From NCBI GenBank assembly GCA_029959085.1, contig JARWIR010000218.1:78790-142789 (forward strand): a DNA stretch of 64,000 nucleotides, read 5' to 3'. Shown here in pieces: positions 35,398-46,358 of this stretch; within the stretch, counting starts at the first letter, position 1, and each line of letters begins with the position of its first letter. The position numbers were made by a program, and so were the translations under genes. A model generated the notes under the pieces. It ran no database searches. It was not told the DNA's origin and saw only the letters and a program-made list of their open reading frames with translations. This DNA is from Nemophila menziesii (Eukaryota > Streptophyta > Magnoliopsida > Boraginales > Hydrophyllaceae).

Positions 35398-38300
35398 ATG
35401 GTTGAAGTAAATGACGATTTTTACGTTGTAAGGAAAGGAGACATGATTGGGGTTTACAAGAGTCTCAGTGATCTCCAAGCTGTTGTTCAATCTTCGGTAA
35501 GTATTCGTATAATTTCACATTAGTCATTGTAGTTTGTAGTTACTTAAATCTGTATTGAACAATACTCTGAAGTTTTGAGGTTGATCTATATCTAATAAAA
35601 TTTGATGTGCTTATAAAAAATGTTAGTATTGAGATCCTGACTTGTATGTATAGTGGCGAGGTACCCTTGAATTTTCAGGTGTTTTGCATGAGAACTTGAA
35701 TGAGGCGTTCAAGTTCATGATTTAATCTTACAAAATGATTTTGTGGTTGGATTTATTTAAAAATCAAGCATCAAGTTTGTTTTTGAATGATTGGAAGTGT
35801 AGTAACACAATTAAGCACCATCTGGTAGTCTCGTAGGGATCCTTTATTTTAAAAACAATTCAAGCAATCATGAACCTGTGTTGGAATTTAGAGATTCAAT
35901 ACTTTCTCCCAATTGTTCAGTCATAAAACTCTTATTACAACAAATTGAACAAATCGCATAGAAAAAAAACATAGAACCAATCATTAGTTCATTACCAAAG
36001 CAATTAGCAGAAATTTCCCTTTAGGACAGCTGGACAAGGACATTATCAAAATAAGGCAATAGGCTGTCATTTATCACCTTAAAATGATGCAGCAAAACAT
36101 CAAAGGTTTAATTGCATAATTGGTCCATGTGTTATGAAAATTAGCCAAATGTTCTATTTTCCTAATTATTACTACGTAAACACTCCATTTCTTTTAGGAA
36201 CCTGATCTATCCAATATCATTCTTTTAGAGATGCTTATGATAACGTGCTAAACTTTACTATATCTTCTCCTACTTTGAGGAATATCACCTTGGATTTTGA
36301 CACTGTGGATAGATTCCCCGATTGGTTTCACTACAAGCTTGTGATAAATGCTCCTCAACTTTGCTATCTTAAATTGACTGATGATATGTTGAAAGACTTC
36401 TCTTTGGAGAACTTATTCTTGTTGGAGAAAGCAGAAATTCGCCTTCGAATTGATGAATATTTGTTTCGAGATGATCAATACTCTAAAGCTATTGAGTAAA
36501 CCAACATATGTAAAAAAAAACTAGTTTCGGAGTAATTCTTTTACCTTAATTTGGGTTCTTTATCAAAGCGGCTTGGTGGGTGAGAGAGCCTGTTCGATTT
36601 CTTTTTTACCGTTGCCTGCTTTTTTTTTTCTTTTTGTTTTGGACAAGTATCTTGCCGCTTAAGAACTTGAAAAATATATAAAAAAAAATTGAAAATATAT
36701 AAAAAAATTGAAGATATATATTTCACAGAAATTGGAGCCCCTCCACTGCTTGAGGTTGATCTATATCTAATAAAATTTGATGTGCTTATAAAAAAAATAA
36801 AAAATCCCAATTTTTGTTCGTGGTGTATTAGTTACTCAAGTTTTATCATTTATGTTTTCAGGGAGATTCTCCTTTAAGTTTGTACAAAGGAAAATCGTTA
36901 TCTAGATCTGCCGAGGAATATCTTAATAGAATGGGACTCAAAAATCCCATGTATTCTTTAGACATTGGGAGTGTTGATGTCATGGATGCTGTTTTCGGCC
37001 AAGTCATACCAACCAACTATTTGGTAATATGCTTTTTTGTGTTAATACTTTCCATGTATTAATGGTTTATTTCCCTCTCAACTTTTCAAAATCGTCACTT
37101 AGCCCCCATCTTTTTAAAAGTACCTTGAGGCATTGATTTATTTTGTTTGTACGCATATTTTGATCCACCCCGGGAAGAGAAGGGTGTGTTTGTAGCATCA
37201 TGGCTGTAATAGAATAAACAGATCGCGTGAAGGTCAAAATCCGCATTTACTTTTCTTTTAAGTAACTGAGTGAAACCCTTCCTTGTTTAGCAGGACCACC
37301 CTGGATCATCAACTTCAACATCTTCTTCTTATTGTGTAAGTTATACACTCTACTTTTATTCACTATTGCAAAAATATGGTGGGTTTTCTGTTCATCTTGT
37401 CTCCAATCTTTTGTTTTCATTTCTCTGTATGTTCAGTGCTCGTGCGTTCTCAACTTTGGAGGGGTTTCAAAAGGAAATCCTGGAGAATCTGGCGCAGGAG
37501 CCGTGTTACGTTCTGATGATGGAAGTAAAGTATGTCGTATGCAACAAATTACATGTCTCTTCTAGTTTCTAAGAATTACATTTCTGCTTGACAGGTTTTC
37601 CGATTGCGGGAAGGTGTAGGTGATGCAACTAATAATGTTGCACATTATAGAGCAATCATTTTAGGTTTGAAATTTGCTCTCCAGAAAGGATTTAAGCACA
37701 TACATGCTCAAGGACACGCTGAACTTGTCGTCAGGCAGGTTGTAACTTGTATCCCTCTTAGAGTGTGGGGATGGGGATGTAAGTGGTTAGCTTAAAAAAA
37801 ATTAATACCTTTTGGTGCCCCCAGTTTTCGGGATCTTCACTTGGCCTCAGCTTGCTTTCCAGAATCAGCTTTAATAGTTGTGAAATTGTGTCGAGATAAT
37901 TATCTTCAATGTAAATTTACTGCAATGCATTGTATCTTTTTTCTGGTAAATGTTGTTTCTACACTTTTGCAAATAAAAATCATAAACTCAAAAATATTTA
38001 ATATAGAGACTAGGGAAATTTATTTAAAAAACTAAAATAGGAACTTATAGTGTAACTAAAGCAAATCAATAGAGGTAAGGGAACTCATTTATGTGCACCA
38101 TCTTTTGGGAACTTCCTAGCCCCCCATCTTTATTGTCGATAAAGCGTATGAAAATGTGGGATTTGAATTTTTAACATAGATACGTGACGAAAGTATCTTA
38201 CTTGTATATGTGAATTGTGCTTTTTTTATCAGACCCAGGGACAGTGGAACAAGAGAAACAATAAGATGGTGGAGTTGTCTAAGTTGGTCAAGGAGCTGCA

Positions 38301-38735
38301 GGATCAATTTTTATCATTTCAGATTAATTACATTAAACAAGTATATGACTAAATATCCTGCTTTTAGTTTTTTTTTTTCAAATATCCATTATATTTTATG
38401 CATCAAATTCATGTTTCACCATCCATATTATGGATGTGATAATCGACTAAAATACCTTTGAAAGTATTTTTTTGCTAAGGCTAAGTGCCAAAAGATGACA
38501 CCATCGTGTGTTCTTTAGTCTTTACGTTCTTGGTTACGAAACATAAATTGCATCCTTTGGACAGGCCTTTAACAGGGAAGCTATTGACCAGGCATATTTG
38601 GGCATAGATCTCAAAGGTGAGGCCTCGTAGATTCTACCTTCAGTATTTTTTTAATGATATAAATCCATAAATCATGCTGAATGAATATTGCTTCTTACAG
38701 ATGGAAGAGTTCAAGTTGAATGTGACACAAAATAG
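35398..38735 (+). CDS. RNase H-like protein with N-terminal viroplasmin domain, eight exons, probably catalytically dead
   Basis: Exons: 35398-35496, 36862-37023, 37294-37335, 37437-37529, 37595-37738, 38233-38340, 38565-38616, 38701-38735. They join without stop or frameshift to 244 aa, and every intron is GT..AG. Residues 8-60 form a caulimovirus-viroplasmin/RNH1 N-domain (FYVVRKGDMIGVYKSLSD; LYKGKSLSRSAEEYL). Residues 102-235 form an RNase H fold (GGVSKGNPG, GAGAVLR, VFRLREGVGDATNN, ILGLKFALQKGFKHI). Plant relatives have FDGASKGNPG, NNVAEYRA, QGDSKLV and SEADAQAN at the four acidic positions. Here they read FGGVSK (G109), NNVAHYRA (H149), QGHAELV (H173) and REAIDQA (I223), so all four DEDD residues appear lost. 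Intron 1 (1365 bp) holds an FBD/LRR fragment. The promoter, exon 1 and most of intron 1 lie in the inverted repeat. Host gene family, not a viral relic. Confidence 0.85.
36195..36500 (+). pseudogene. FBD/LRR fragment of an F-box gene inside intron 1
   Basis: The frame reads NFTISSPTLRNITLDFDTVD, then VINAPQLCYLKLTDDMLKD and FSLENLFLLEKAEIRL. It matches the LRR part of the gene at 9452-11424 (SSPTVRILCL, INAPQLRYLKL, VGNLYLLDEAHIEL). No F-box or FBD end is present. Mirror copy at 41518-41822. Confidence 0.85.
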
Positions 38736-41207
38736 CTGAAAAACTTGAAGTTTTCGCATGAAGGGTTTTCCGAACTAACTAAGTTTTCTTCTTCTTCTTG
38801 TAGTCCTAGAAACTAGGGATTTGCATTTAGAGATTAATGGAAGCATTTTGAAATGAATATTGAACAGAAGTAATATTATCTTTTGTTCTTTGTCAATTTT
38901 TTTTTTTTTGTCAAAATATATCTTTTGGTGGAGAATTGAATATCTTGTTGAATTTCTATTATCTTTGTAGATTTTGTGGTGAATTAATGAAAATAAGTGT
39001 TCGTTAAAAGCATGGTTTTGGAAACGCTAGACCCTAGTAGGGCTAGGATGGCAATGGCAACATATTGGATTATTGTAAAAATAAAATGACTGTCCATACC
39101 TATTTAATTTATAGAAAACAAAACCTAACAAATTTAACTATGACAATTTCTGAGGACTTCGTTGATCATTTCTTCTTTGTAAGTTTGACGAGTGCATCTT
39201 TGTTTTCAGTTGATTCCTGGCTCGAACAATGGGTGAATGAGAACTCTTAATGCTGCAATTAAAGATTATATATTTATTAATTAATAGACTATTAATAAAT
39301 ATTATATTTTACAAATACAAATCATGATTTAACAAAGTAAAATAAATTTAAGACATAAAAATTGCTTGTAGGATAAATTTTTAATTTATTAAGATTTATC
39401 ACCAAATGATAGAATATATAAAATTATTCCATCGTCATTAAATGACGATGGACCTGGACACTATGTTGACTTACTATTGGAGCTACTGTGTGGCGACTAC
39501 TCGGCTTGGTGGGGAGAAGTCAAAATATGAGAAACATGAATGTAAATGGGTGGACAGGAGCTGGTAACATGGATACTAGTTTAATAAATTCTCCAGCTCC
39601 TAAAATGGAGCAATTAGTACGAATCCAGCATGCATAAAATCAACTAGAGCCTAGGTAGATGTAGGATTTGATATAAGTAATATTTTAAAAATTAAAAAAT
39701 AGCTAGAAGGCCACCTGACATCCAAAAATTATATAGAAGAAATTGAATGACATATCACTTTTTACTTGGTATTTCATACCTTGATCCATGTCCAATAAAA
39801 GTTATTTTCTAATAAATATCCAAATTTTACTTTAGCGGAATAATTCACTATGTTTCATTAGTGTAAAGAAACTTAAAAGATATAGAAATGAAAACACATA
39901 AAAAAGAAATTACCAAATATGTTTTTAAATAGAATATTTTTAAAAATACTATAAATCAAACATATTTTCTAGATTTTTTTTTATTTAAACACGTTTTCTA
40001 AAAATAATAAAAAGAAAACTGAAAACCGTTTTCTGAAAAATTTCTTTGAAAATAAAAATGAAAAACTTTTTCACAAACCAAACAAAACCTAACCCTTTCC
40101 CTTCTCCCGTTTCCTATTTCATTGACTCTAACCCTGTTCCCTTCTCCCATTCCCACCAAAACTCAACTTATCCCATGAACCACACTTTGCCACATCTGAA
40201 ATCATATTGAAGCGGCAGACTGATTTCTTCTCACAAGAAAGAAAAAAATATTGAAGTAATTTTTAGACTAATTTAATGAATTTTAACATAAAGGCAAACT
40301 TGTAAATATTGCTAGTTTAGGGATATGGTTGTAATTTTATAAAAGTTTAGGGGCCTTTGAATAATTACAGATAAATTTTGTTTAAAGTGAATAAATTACA
40401 AAATTGAACTCAATGCTCTCTTCTTTCCCTTGTGTTCGATTTTCTTCTTCTTCTCCTTCTGATTGTTGAATTTCTTCGTGTTTTTTGCTGCAATTCACGC
40501 TCGTTATAACTTCATCTGTCTTTGGATTCAGCTTCTGTACTAAATTCCCACCAAAACTTTCTTATTGTAACATTGCTTTAATCCTAAAAGAGAGATGCTC
40601 TTCTCATAAATGATTATATCATATATACTAACAAAAGTGGTAAACTAAATCAGATTAATGATAACAAATTAAATAATTAACAAGTATGTAAGATCGGAAA
40701 ATCGATAATATACCTCTGGCATGTCACCATACAAGGGTAATTAACCATTTCGAGACTAAGGGTTTTAAACTCAACACATTATTGTATGAATTAAGGAAAT
40801 GAGGAGGCTCAGATCATATATTGATAAGAGTAAGAATCTGATATGTGTAATGGCTGCAACACCTGAAAATTCAAGGGTACCTCGCCACTATACATACAAG
40901 TCAGGATCTCAATACTATATATATAGATATATAAATATCATCACTGCCTCTTAACCTTCTTTATATATTCATGAACCAAGATATAGTATTATATATTCAT
41001 ATATTGATAATAGTAAGAATCTGATATGTGTAATGGCTGCAACACCTGAAAATTCAAGGGTACCTCGCCACTATACATACAAGTCAGGATCTCAATACTA
41101 TATATAGATATATAAATATCATCACTGCCTCTTAACCTTCTTTATATATTCATGAACCAAGATATAGTATTATATATTCATATATTGATAAGAGTAAGAA
41201 TCTGATA
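36810..41207. other. Spacer of the inverted repeat
   Basis: The first 1.9 kb carries RNase H exons 2-8. From 38736 to 40817 no gene is seen; 40261-40385 is a copy of 16470-16610. From 40818 on comes a three-copy duplication. The spacer midpoint is near 39008. Confidence 0.85.
40818..41207. repeat. ~183-bp tandem duplication at the inner border of the right arm
   Basis: Copies start at 40818, 41001 and 41182 (ATATTGATAAGAGTAAGAAT); the third is cut by the arm start at 41208. Each full copy contains ~60 bp (GAAAATTCAAGGGTACCTCG..) that also occurs inside the arm at about 42343-42402. Confidence 0.9.
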
Positions 41208-42520
41208 TGGGATTTTTTATTTTTTTTATAAGCACATCAAATTTTATTAGATATAGATCAACCTCAAGCAGTGGAGGGGCTCCAATTTCTGTGAAATATA
41301 TATCTTCAATTTTTTTATATATTTTCAATTTTTTTTTATATATTTTTCAAGTTCTTAAGCGGCAAGATACTTGTCCAAAACAAAAAGAAAAAAAAAAGCA
41401 GGCAACGGTAAAAAAGAAATCGAACAGGCTCTCTCACCCACCAAGCCGCTTTGATAAAGAACCCAAATTAAGGTAAAAGAATTACTCCGAAACTAGTTTT
41501 TTTTTACATATGTTGGTTTACTCAATAGCTTTAGAGTATTGATCATCTCGAAACAAATATTCATCAATTCGAAGGCGAATTTCTGCTTTCTCCAACAAGA
41601 ATAAGTTCTCCAAAGAGAAGTCTTTCAACATATCATCAGTCAATTTAAGATAGCAAAGTTGAGGAGCATTTATCACAAGCTTGTAGTGAAACCAATCGGG
41701 GAATCTATCCACAGTGTCAAAATCCAAGGTGATATTCCTCAAAGTAGGAGAAGATATAGTAAAGTTTAGCACGTTATCATAAGCATCTCTAAAAGAATGA
41801 TATTGGATAGATCAGGTTCCTAAAAGAAATGGAGTGTTTACGTAGTAATAATTAGGAAAATAGAACATTTGGCTAATTTTCATAACACATGGACCAATTA
41901 TGCAATTAAACCTTTGATGTTTTGCTGCATCATTTTAAGGTGATAAATGACAGCCTATTGCCTTATTTTGATAATGTCCTTGTCCAGCTGTCCTAAAGGG
42001 AAATTTCTGCTAATTGCTTTGGTAATGAACTAATGATTGGTTCTATGTTTTTTTTCTATGCGATTTGTTCAATTTGTTGTAATAAGAGTTTTATGACTGA
42101 ACAATTGGGAGAAAGTATTGAATCTCTAAATTCCAACACAGGTTCATGATTGCTTGAATTGTTTTTAAAATAAAGGATCCCTACGAGACTACCAGATGGT
42201 GCTTAATTGTGTTACTACACTTCCAATCATTCAAAAACAAACTTGATGCTTGATTTTTAAATAAATCCAACCACAAAATCATTTTGTAAGATTAAATCAT
42301 GAACTTGAACGCCTCATTCAAGTTCTCATGCAAAACACCTGAAAATTCAAGGGTACCTCGCCACTATACATACAAGTCAGGATCTCAATACTAACATTTT
42401 TTATAAGCACATCAAATTTTATTAGATATAGATCAACCTCAAAACTTCAGAGTATTGTTCAATACAGATTTAAGTAACTACAAACTACAATGACTAATGT
42501 GAAATTATACGAATACTTAC

Positions 42521-42619
42521 CGAAGATTGAACAACAGCTTGGAGATCACTGAGACTCTTGTAAACCCCAATCATGTCTCCTTTCCTTACAACGTAAAAAT
42601 CGTCATTTACTTCAACCAT
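42521..42619 (-). pseudogene. Orphan exon 1 of the RNase H-like gene (right-arm copy)
   Basis: Identical in frame to exon 1 at 35398-35496 (FYVVRKGDMIGVYKSLSD) and with the same GTAAGT donor and upstream TATA. There are no downstream exons on this strand. If transcribed it would read through antisense to the arm and toward the spacer. Confidence 0.9.
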
Positions 42620-43281
42620 TTTACCAAAAACCTTCTATGCACCTGGTTTAATTTAGTAAAGAACACAAAAATCCTACAACTTTTTCAATGGTTAAAAATA
42701 CAAGTGGCGGCGGTTTTATTGTGCAGGAGAGCGGTGGGAAGGTGAGACCTGAGTCTTTTTGTTTTCTATTCCAATGTGAAAAGAAGGGGGTTTAGCGTTA
42801 TTGGGGAAGAAGAGTCTGAAAGTTAATGTTTTAAAGAGCAACGAATTTTTTATCCACATATCTTTATATAATGATAAAAATAACCCCATACTTTATACTT
42901 ATGTGTACTTAAGCCTCTATAATAATAAAAAGGAATTAAGCCTTAATTTTTTAAATAAACTTAACCCCCAAAACTTAGCTTGGTCTATTTTAGGGGATTT
43001 CACAACAATTTTATGAATGCTTTACTTTAGATAAATTTGTTCAATAGATGATAAATCTAACCAAGAAGGATTTCGCCCAAGTACTCCGACTACAAAGTAC
43101 TTGGATGAAAGGAAAACATAAAGGAGGAAATCTTTGTTTTTCAGGAGTGAGGGGAATCGGAAAAAATAGTAAGTTGAAATTCTCTTATCATAAAATAATT
43201 CTATTTTAAAACCATAACACACATTCTGTTAATCATATAATTATGTGATTTGTTTTGTCTGCTTGAATAACCACGAGCTCA

Positions 43282-43470
43282 CACTAGAGTAGGGAATAAA
43301 TGGCATTATCTGCTATGCTAGTTTGCATCACATATGTTGTTTTTAGGATTCCTCCACGTGGAACCCCGATAAACAATCGTGCTCTTATGTTCAAAACTCT
43401 CTAAGTATTAGATTTGGCTAGTATAGCAAACTTGTTCACAACTTACAATTTGTTAAGAAACAGATTCGAG
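43282..43470 (+). repeat. S260 fragment in the right arm
   Basis: About 190 bp of S260 ending CAGATTCGAG. It is followed by CATATCACATAGAATTACT, the same word that interrupts the S260 array at 6065. Confidence 0.93.
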
Positions 43471-43583
43471 CATATCACATAGAATTACTAAGTACGATAC
43501 TTATATGATTATCGTAAGTATATTTTTTCTTTTTTATAATTAATTAATTAAGTTTTGTTATTAATTGAGTTTGTGTTATGTTG

Positions 43584-44129
43584 TTGACTCCAAAAGGAAG
43601 CGTTTCGTTTAATTTCGCATAAGTTTCATGGAAAAGGGACTGGGAAAATGAAACTAGAGAAGAGAATGAGACAATATCAAGAGGAATTGAAGATAAAACA
43701 AATGAATAATGCAGATACTCCTACACACAATCTGTGGGAAGGATGAGAAAAGTTCAAGCTCAACTTAAGACACCTTATCTTGTTTTAAGTGAAATCTTAA
43801 ACCTGGGTATGTTTATGTTTATGTTTATGTCAATGTTATATTACATATTAGATTATTAATGTTTTTTTTTGTTTGTTTTAGGCAAACTAGTGATCCGAGA
43901 AGTGGTTATGCTACTGTTGAAAAGGATTTTGCTGGTGGTTTGACTCCTATGCTTGGGGATAAAAAGGTTAGTTTCTGAGAGTTTTTTTTTTGATTTATTA
44001 TTTTTCTTCTTAGCTAATGTGTGATGTGTGTGGTTTCAGGTGGAGCATTTTTTGGGTTTGAAGCGTAAATCATCTGAATCCGAAGATGGGTCTGTTTTTA
44101 AGAAGCCGAAAAGTGGAGGATATGCATGA
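43584..44129 (+). pseudogene. DOT2: SART-1 3' exons, right-arm copy (block B)
   Basis: Exons are ~43584-43806, 43882-43966 and 44040-44129. The first exon reads EAFRLISHKFHGKGTGKMK and EKRMRQYQEELKIKQM, then MRKVQAQLKTPYLVLS, but needs frameshifts after LTPK, near NNADTP and near the exon end. A usual acceptor is missing before it. The second and third exons are intact (QTSDPRSGYATVEKDFAGG, LTPMLGDKK, VEHFLGLKRK). Introns are present, so this is a genomic fragment, not a retrocopy. SART-1 is needed for assembly of the U4/U6.U5 tri-snRNP in pre-mRNA splicing. The preceding exons lie downstream at 46359, out of order. Confidence 0.88.
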
Positions 44130-44923
44130 TTTTTGGTATTTTGTTTTACGTTATTCATATGTTTTATCCTCTTTTTTCTTTGGTATATGTAACTGTGTGA
44201 CTATGTTTTATGATTTCTTGGATTGGAGCTTGTCTTTTGAAAGTAAAAACAAAATAGAACTATTGGAATTGGTTTAATTTGTAACAAATATGTTTTATGA
44301 TTTCTTTAACTGGACAGCAGAAGTGCATATTTTGATTTGGGTTCTTCAATGGTGTTCATGGAGTAACGGGAGAAAGAAGAAGAAGAAGATGGGTAAAAAA
44401 AAGAGGTGTAAATGTCGATGACGTGGATCATACGTGGCTGTGATGTGGCGCAGACGTGGCGCCAAATGGCATTGACTAACGGTCAACTAACAGAAAATGG
44501 AAAAAAGGGCTAACGGTGACAAAAAAAGTTTCCTAAAGGGCGTTTTTGAAAAAAAAAAGATAAGGGACGATTTCTGCACTTTGGCGAAAGATCAGAGGAT
44601 TCACGGGGGCTTCACCCTAAATCTAACCAAGAAGGAGTTCGCCCAAGTACTCCGACTACAAGGTACTTGGATGAAAGGAAAACATAAAGGAGAAAATCTT
44701 TGTTTTTCAGGAGTGAGGGGAATCAGAAAAAAAAAGTTAGTTGAAATTCTCTTATCATAAAATAATTCTATTTTAAAACCATAACACACATTCTGTTAAT
44801 CATATAATTATGTGATTTGTTTTGTCTGCTTGAATAACCACAAGCTCACACTAGAATAACTATTGTAGGATTTGTAATTCAAATTACACGACAATAATGT
44901 TCTTGAACAAAAAGACAGGTTCA

Positions 44924-45198
44924 ATAGTTTAAAAAAAATTAAAACTAAAAACAAACAATCTTAAGCATGTATATCGTTAAGACCAAGGAAACAGTAAGAA
45001 ACTCTTGAATCCATACATGTCCTATATCTCAATCATTATGCAGAGTAACTAAATATCATATAAGAAAATGCATTCTTCTGATCTAGTTCTCAACTCGTGT
45101 AAACAAGGCAAATTTTGGAATTTTAATCATCTAATTTTTTCTTTGACTATTAGTATAGATATGTGTCCCTATATAGACAAATACTTCTGTAGCTAGTA
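44924..45198. other. No feature recognised
   Basis: AT-rich sequence just outside the right arm. Confidence 0.4.
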
Positions 45199-45450
45199 TC
45201 TCTTAGCGTTGGTTTTGAAATTTCAATAAAACTCTCACCTACTTTGCAAATTAAAATAAAAAGTAAACAAAAAGAAAAAAAGGAACCTCGAAAATTCCAT
45301 GCAACTGGTGAGTGGTGTAGTTGTAGAAGAACATGGGTAAGTCTTTGGAAAATTCTTCAGTATAATAACGGCTGAAGAAGTTGATTTGCAAGTCAATTGG
45401 ATGATGCCGTGTGTCAATAGCATCCTCCTGGTTTGCGCCAAGTGGGTATT
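45199..45450 (-). pseudogene. DCD-like domain fragment, minus copy, plus a segment shared with the F-box pseudogene
   Basis: On the minus strand 45450-45294 reads QEDAIDTRHHPIDLQINFF, SRYYTEEFSKDLPMFFYNY, TTHQLHGIFE. The end resembles the LFLYNY-LHGIFEA motif of plant DCD (development and cell death) domains, so a DCD-gene exon is possible. A plus-strand copy is at 46103-46228. The adjoining 45199-45300 is the reverse of 20945-21045. Family call is tentative. Confidence 0.4.
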
Positions 45451-45641
45451 ACATTTAAGTCATTTTCATTGCTTTGTCTTAAATGCGTGGTGTGTATTCA
45501 TAAAGATACATGTGTCAAGTTTGTCTTTTGGTGGGATCTTTTTTCTCCCTAAAGCAAATTATCACAATTACCAAACACTTAAGATTGACAAGCATGACAA
45601 GCATCACTTTATCTCCATATTCAATTACGTAGGAAGCAACA

Positions 45642-46043
45642 ATGGTGTCTGCTCATCATACCTATCTTTTTCCAAGTATTCCTCCTTTCCCAATACAGTA
45701 CTATCAACAACATCCTCAAACCCTCTTTCCACCGCACCCGACCACCTATTTTATACCTTCACAATCAGTTACGATGCCGGGAACACAGTTTATTCAGTTT
45801 TATTTACCGCCACCGTCGCTGCTAACTTACAACAACCCTAACTATGTGATTCAGCCGCCGCTACCGCATTTGCAAGGTTTAACACCTAGACCACTACTAG
45901 TCTACAACATTTCTAACCAGCAACAAACCTTTGTCCCTTCACCTGTAGAAACAAATGAACATATTTCTACACCTGAAACTCACGTGAGCCGGGTTAATGC
46001 TAACATAAGAGTGGGGCCTCGTTGTAAGGCAACCAACAATTAG
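45642..46043 (+). CDS. Pro/Tyr/Gln-rich hypothetical protein or exon, 133 aa
   Basis: An open frame rich in Pro, Tyr, His and Gln: MVSAHHTYLFPSIPPFPIQY, FPPHPTTYFIPSQSV, PPPSLLTYNNPNYVIQPPLP, and a polar tail ending RCKATNN. A truncated copy at 15812-16042 and a scrap at 23056-23130 keep the same frame, which argues that it was once coding. Its 5' flank (about 45523-45556) contains the complement of the U430 linker (TCCCTAAAG, GGTGGGATC). It lies between two inverted DCD-like fragments, so it may be an exon of the same broken gene. Low-complexity composition gives no family call. Confidence 0.4.
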   Translation: MVSAHHTYLFPSIPPFPIQYYQQHPQTLFPPHPTTYFIPSQSVTMPGTQFIQFYLPPPSLLTYNNPNYVIQPPLPHLQGLTPRPLLVYNISNQQQTFVPSPVETNEHISTPETHVSRVNANIRVGPRCKATNN

Positions 46044-46102
46044 ACTCAAACTTAAGTGGTTGGTGTATTTGGTCAACTATTAGAGTCAAACTTAAGTTTT
46101 TG

Positions 46103-46228
46103 TCAGGAGGATGCTATTGACACATGGCATCATCCAATTGACTTGCAAATCAACTTCTTCAGCCGTTATTTTACTGAAGAATTTTCCCAGACTTACCCCT
46201 GTTCTTCTACAATTACACCACTCACCAG
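46103..46228 (+). pseudogene. DCD-like fragment, plus copy
   Basis: About 125 bp matching the reverse of 45309-45446 (GGAGGATGCTATTGACAC, CAATTGACTTGCAAATCAAC). It has a few differences and breaks the frame near its end. The two copies face each other around the Pro-rich frame and form an inverted repeat with a ~650-bp loop. Confidence 0.6.
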
Positions 46229-46355
46229 TTTGCAACACATATGTTGTTTTTAGGACTCCTCCACGTCGAACCCCGATTAACTAATCGTGCTCTTATGTTC
46301 AAAACTCTCTGAGTATTAGATTTGGCTAGTATAACAAACTTGTTCACAAATTACA
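46229..46355 (+). repeat. S260 fragment before SART-1 block A
   Basis: Runs from GCAACACATATGTTGTTTTT to TTGTTCACAAATTACAA and then changes without spacer into SART-1 coding sequence at about 46356. Confidence 0.92.
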
Positions 46356-46358
46356 ATA

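Larger units (their letters stand above)
33093..36809. repeat. Left arm of a 3.7-kb inverted repeat
   Basis: Every position x in this arm pairs with 78016-78017 minus x in 41208-44923. Reading frames in the two arms are mirror images with only rare differences, such as a Gly/Asp change in the frame at 33277 versus 44497. The arm holds, left to right: arm direct repeat a, SART-1 exons (minus), an S260 fragment (minus), arm direct repeat b, the RNase H promoter, its exon 1 and an FBD/LRR fragment inside its intron 1. Confidence 0.97.
41208..44923. repeat. Right arm of the 3.7-kb inverted repeat
   Basis: The mirror of 33093-36809. It carries, on the minus strand, the FBD/LRR fragment (41518-41822) and RNase H exon 1 with its promoter. 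On the plus strand it carries an S260 fragment and the SART-1 exons. It is the copy side: it contains only exon 1 of the RNase H gene and stops inside intron 1. Confidence 0.97.

Noticed and set aside
35398..38735. Endogenous pararetrovirus, because of the viroplasmin and RNase H domains
   Set aside because: The two domains occur together in an ordinary plant RNase H gene family. The gene has eight exons, and no coat, protease or RT is nearby.
44497..44760. 87-aa ORF in the right arm (mirror at 33277-33519) as a gene
   Set aside because: No family motif, lies over poly-A/T runs and part of it belongs to the arm direct repeat; its length differs between arms because of small changes.
45386..45841. 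151-aa plus-strand ORF
   Set aside because: It overlaps the Pro-rich frame in another phase and the reverse of the DCD-like fragment; the 133-aa frame is the one kept in the 15812 copy.
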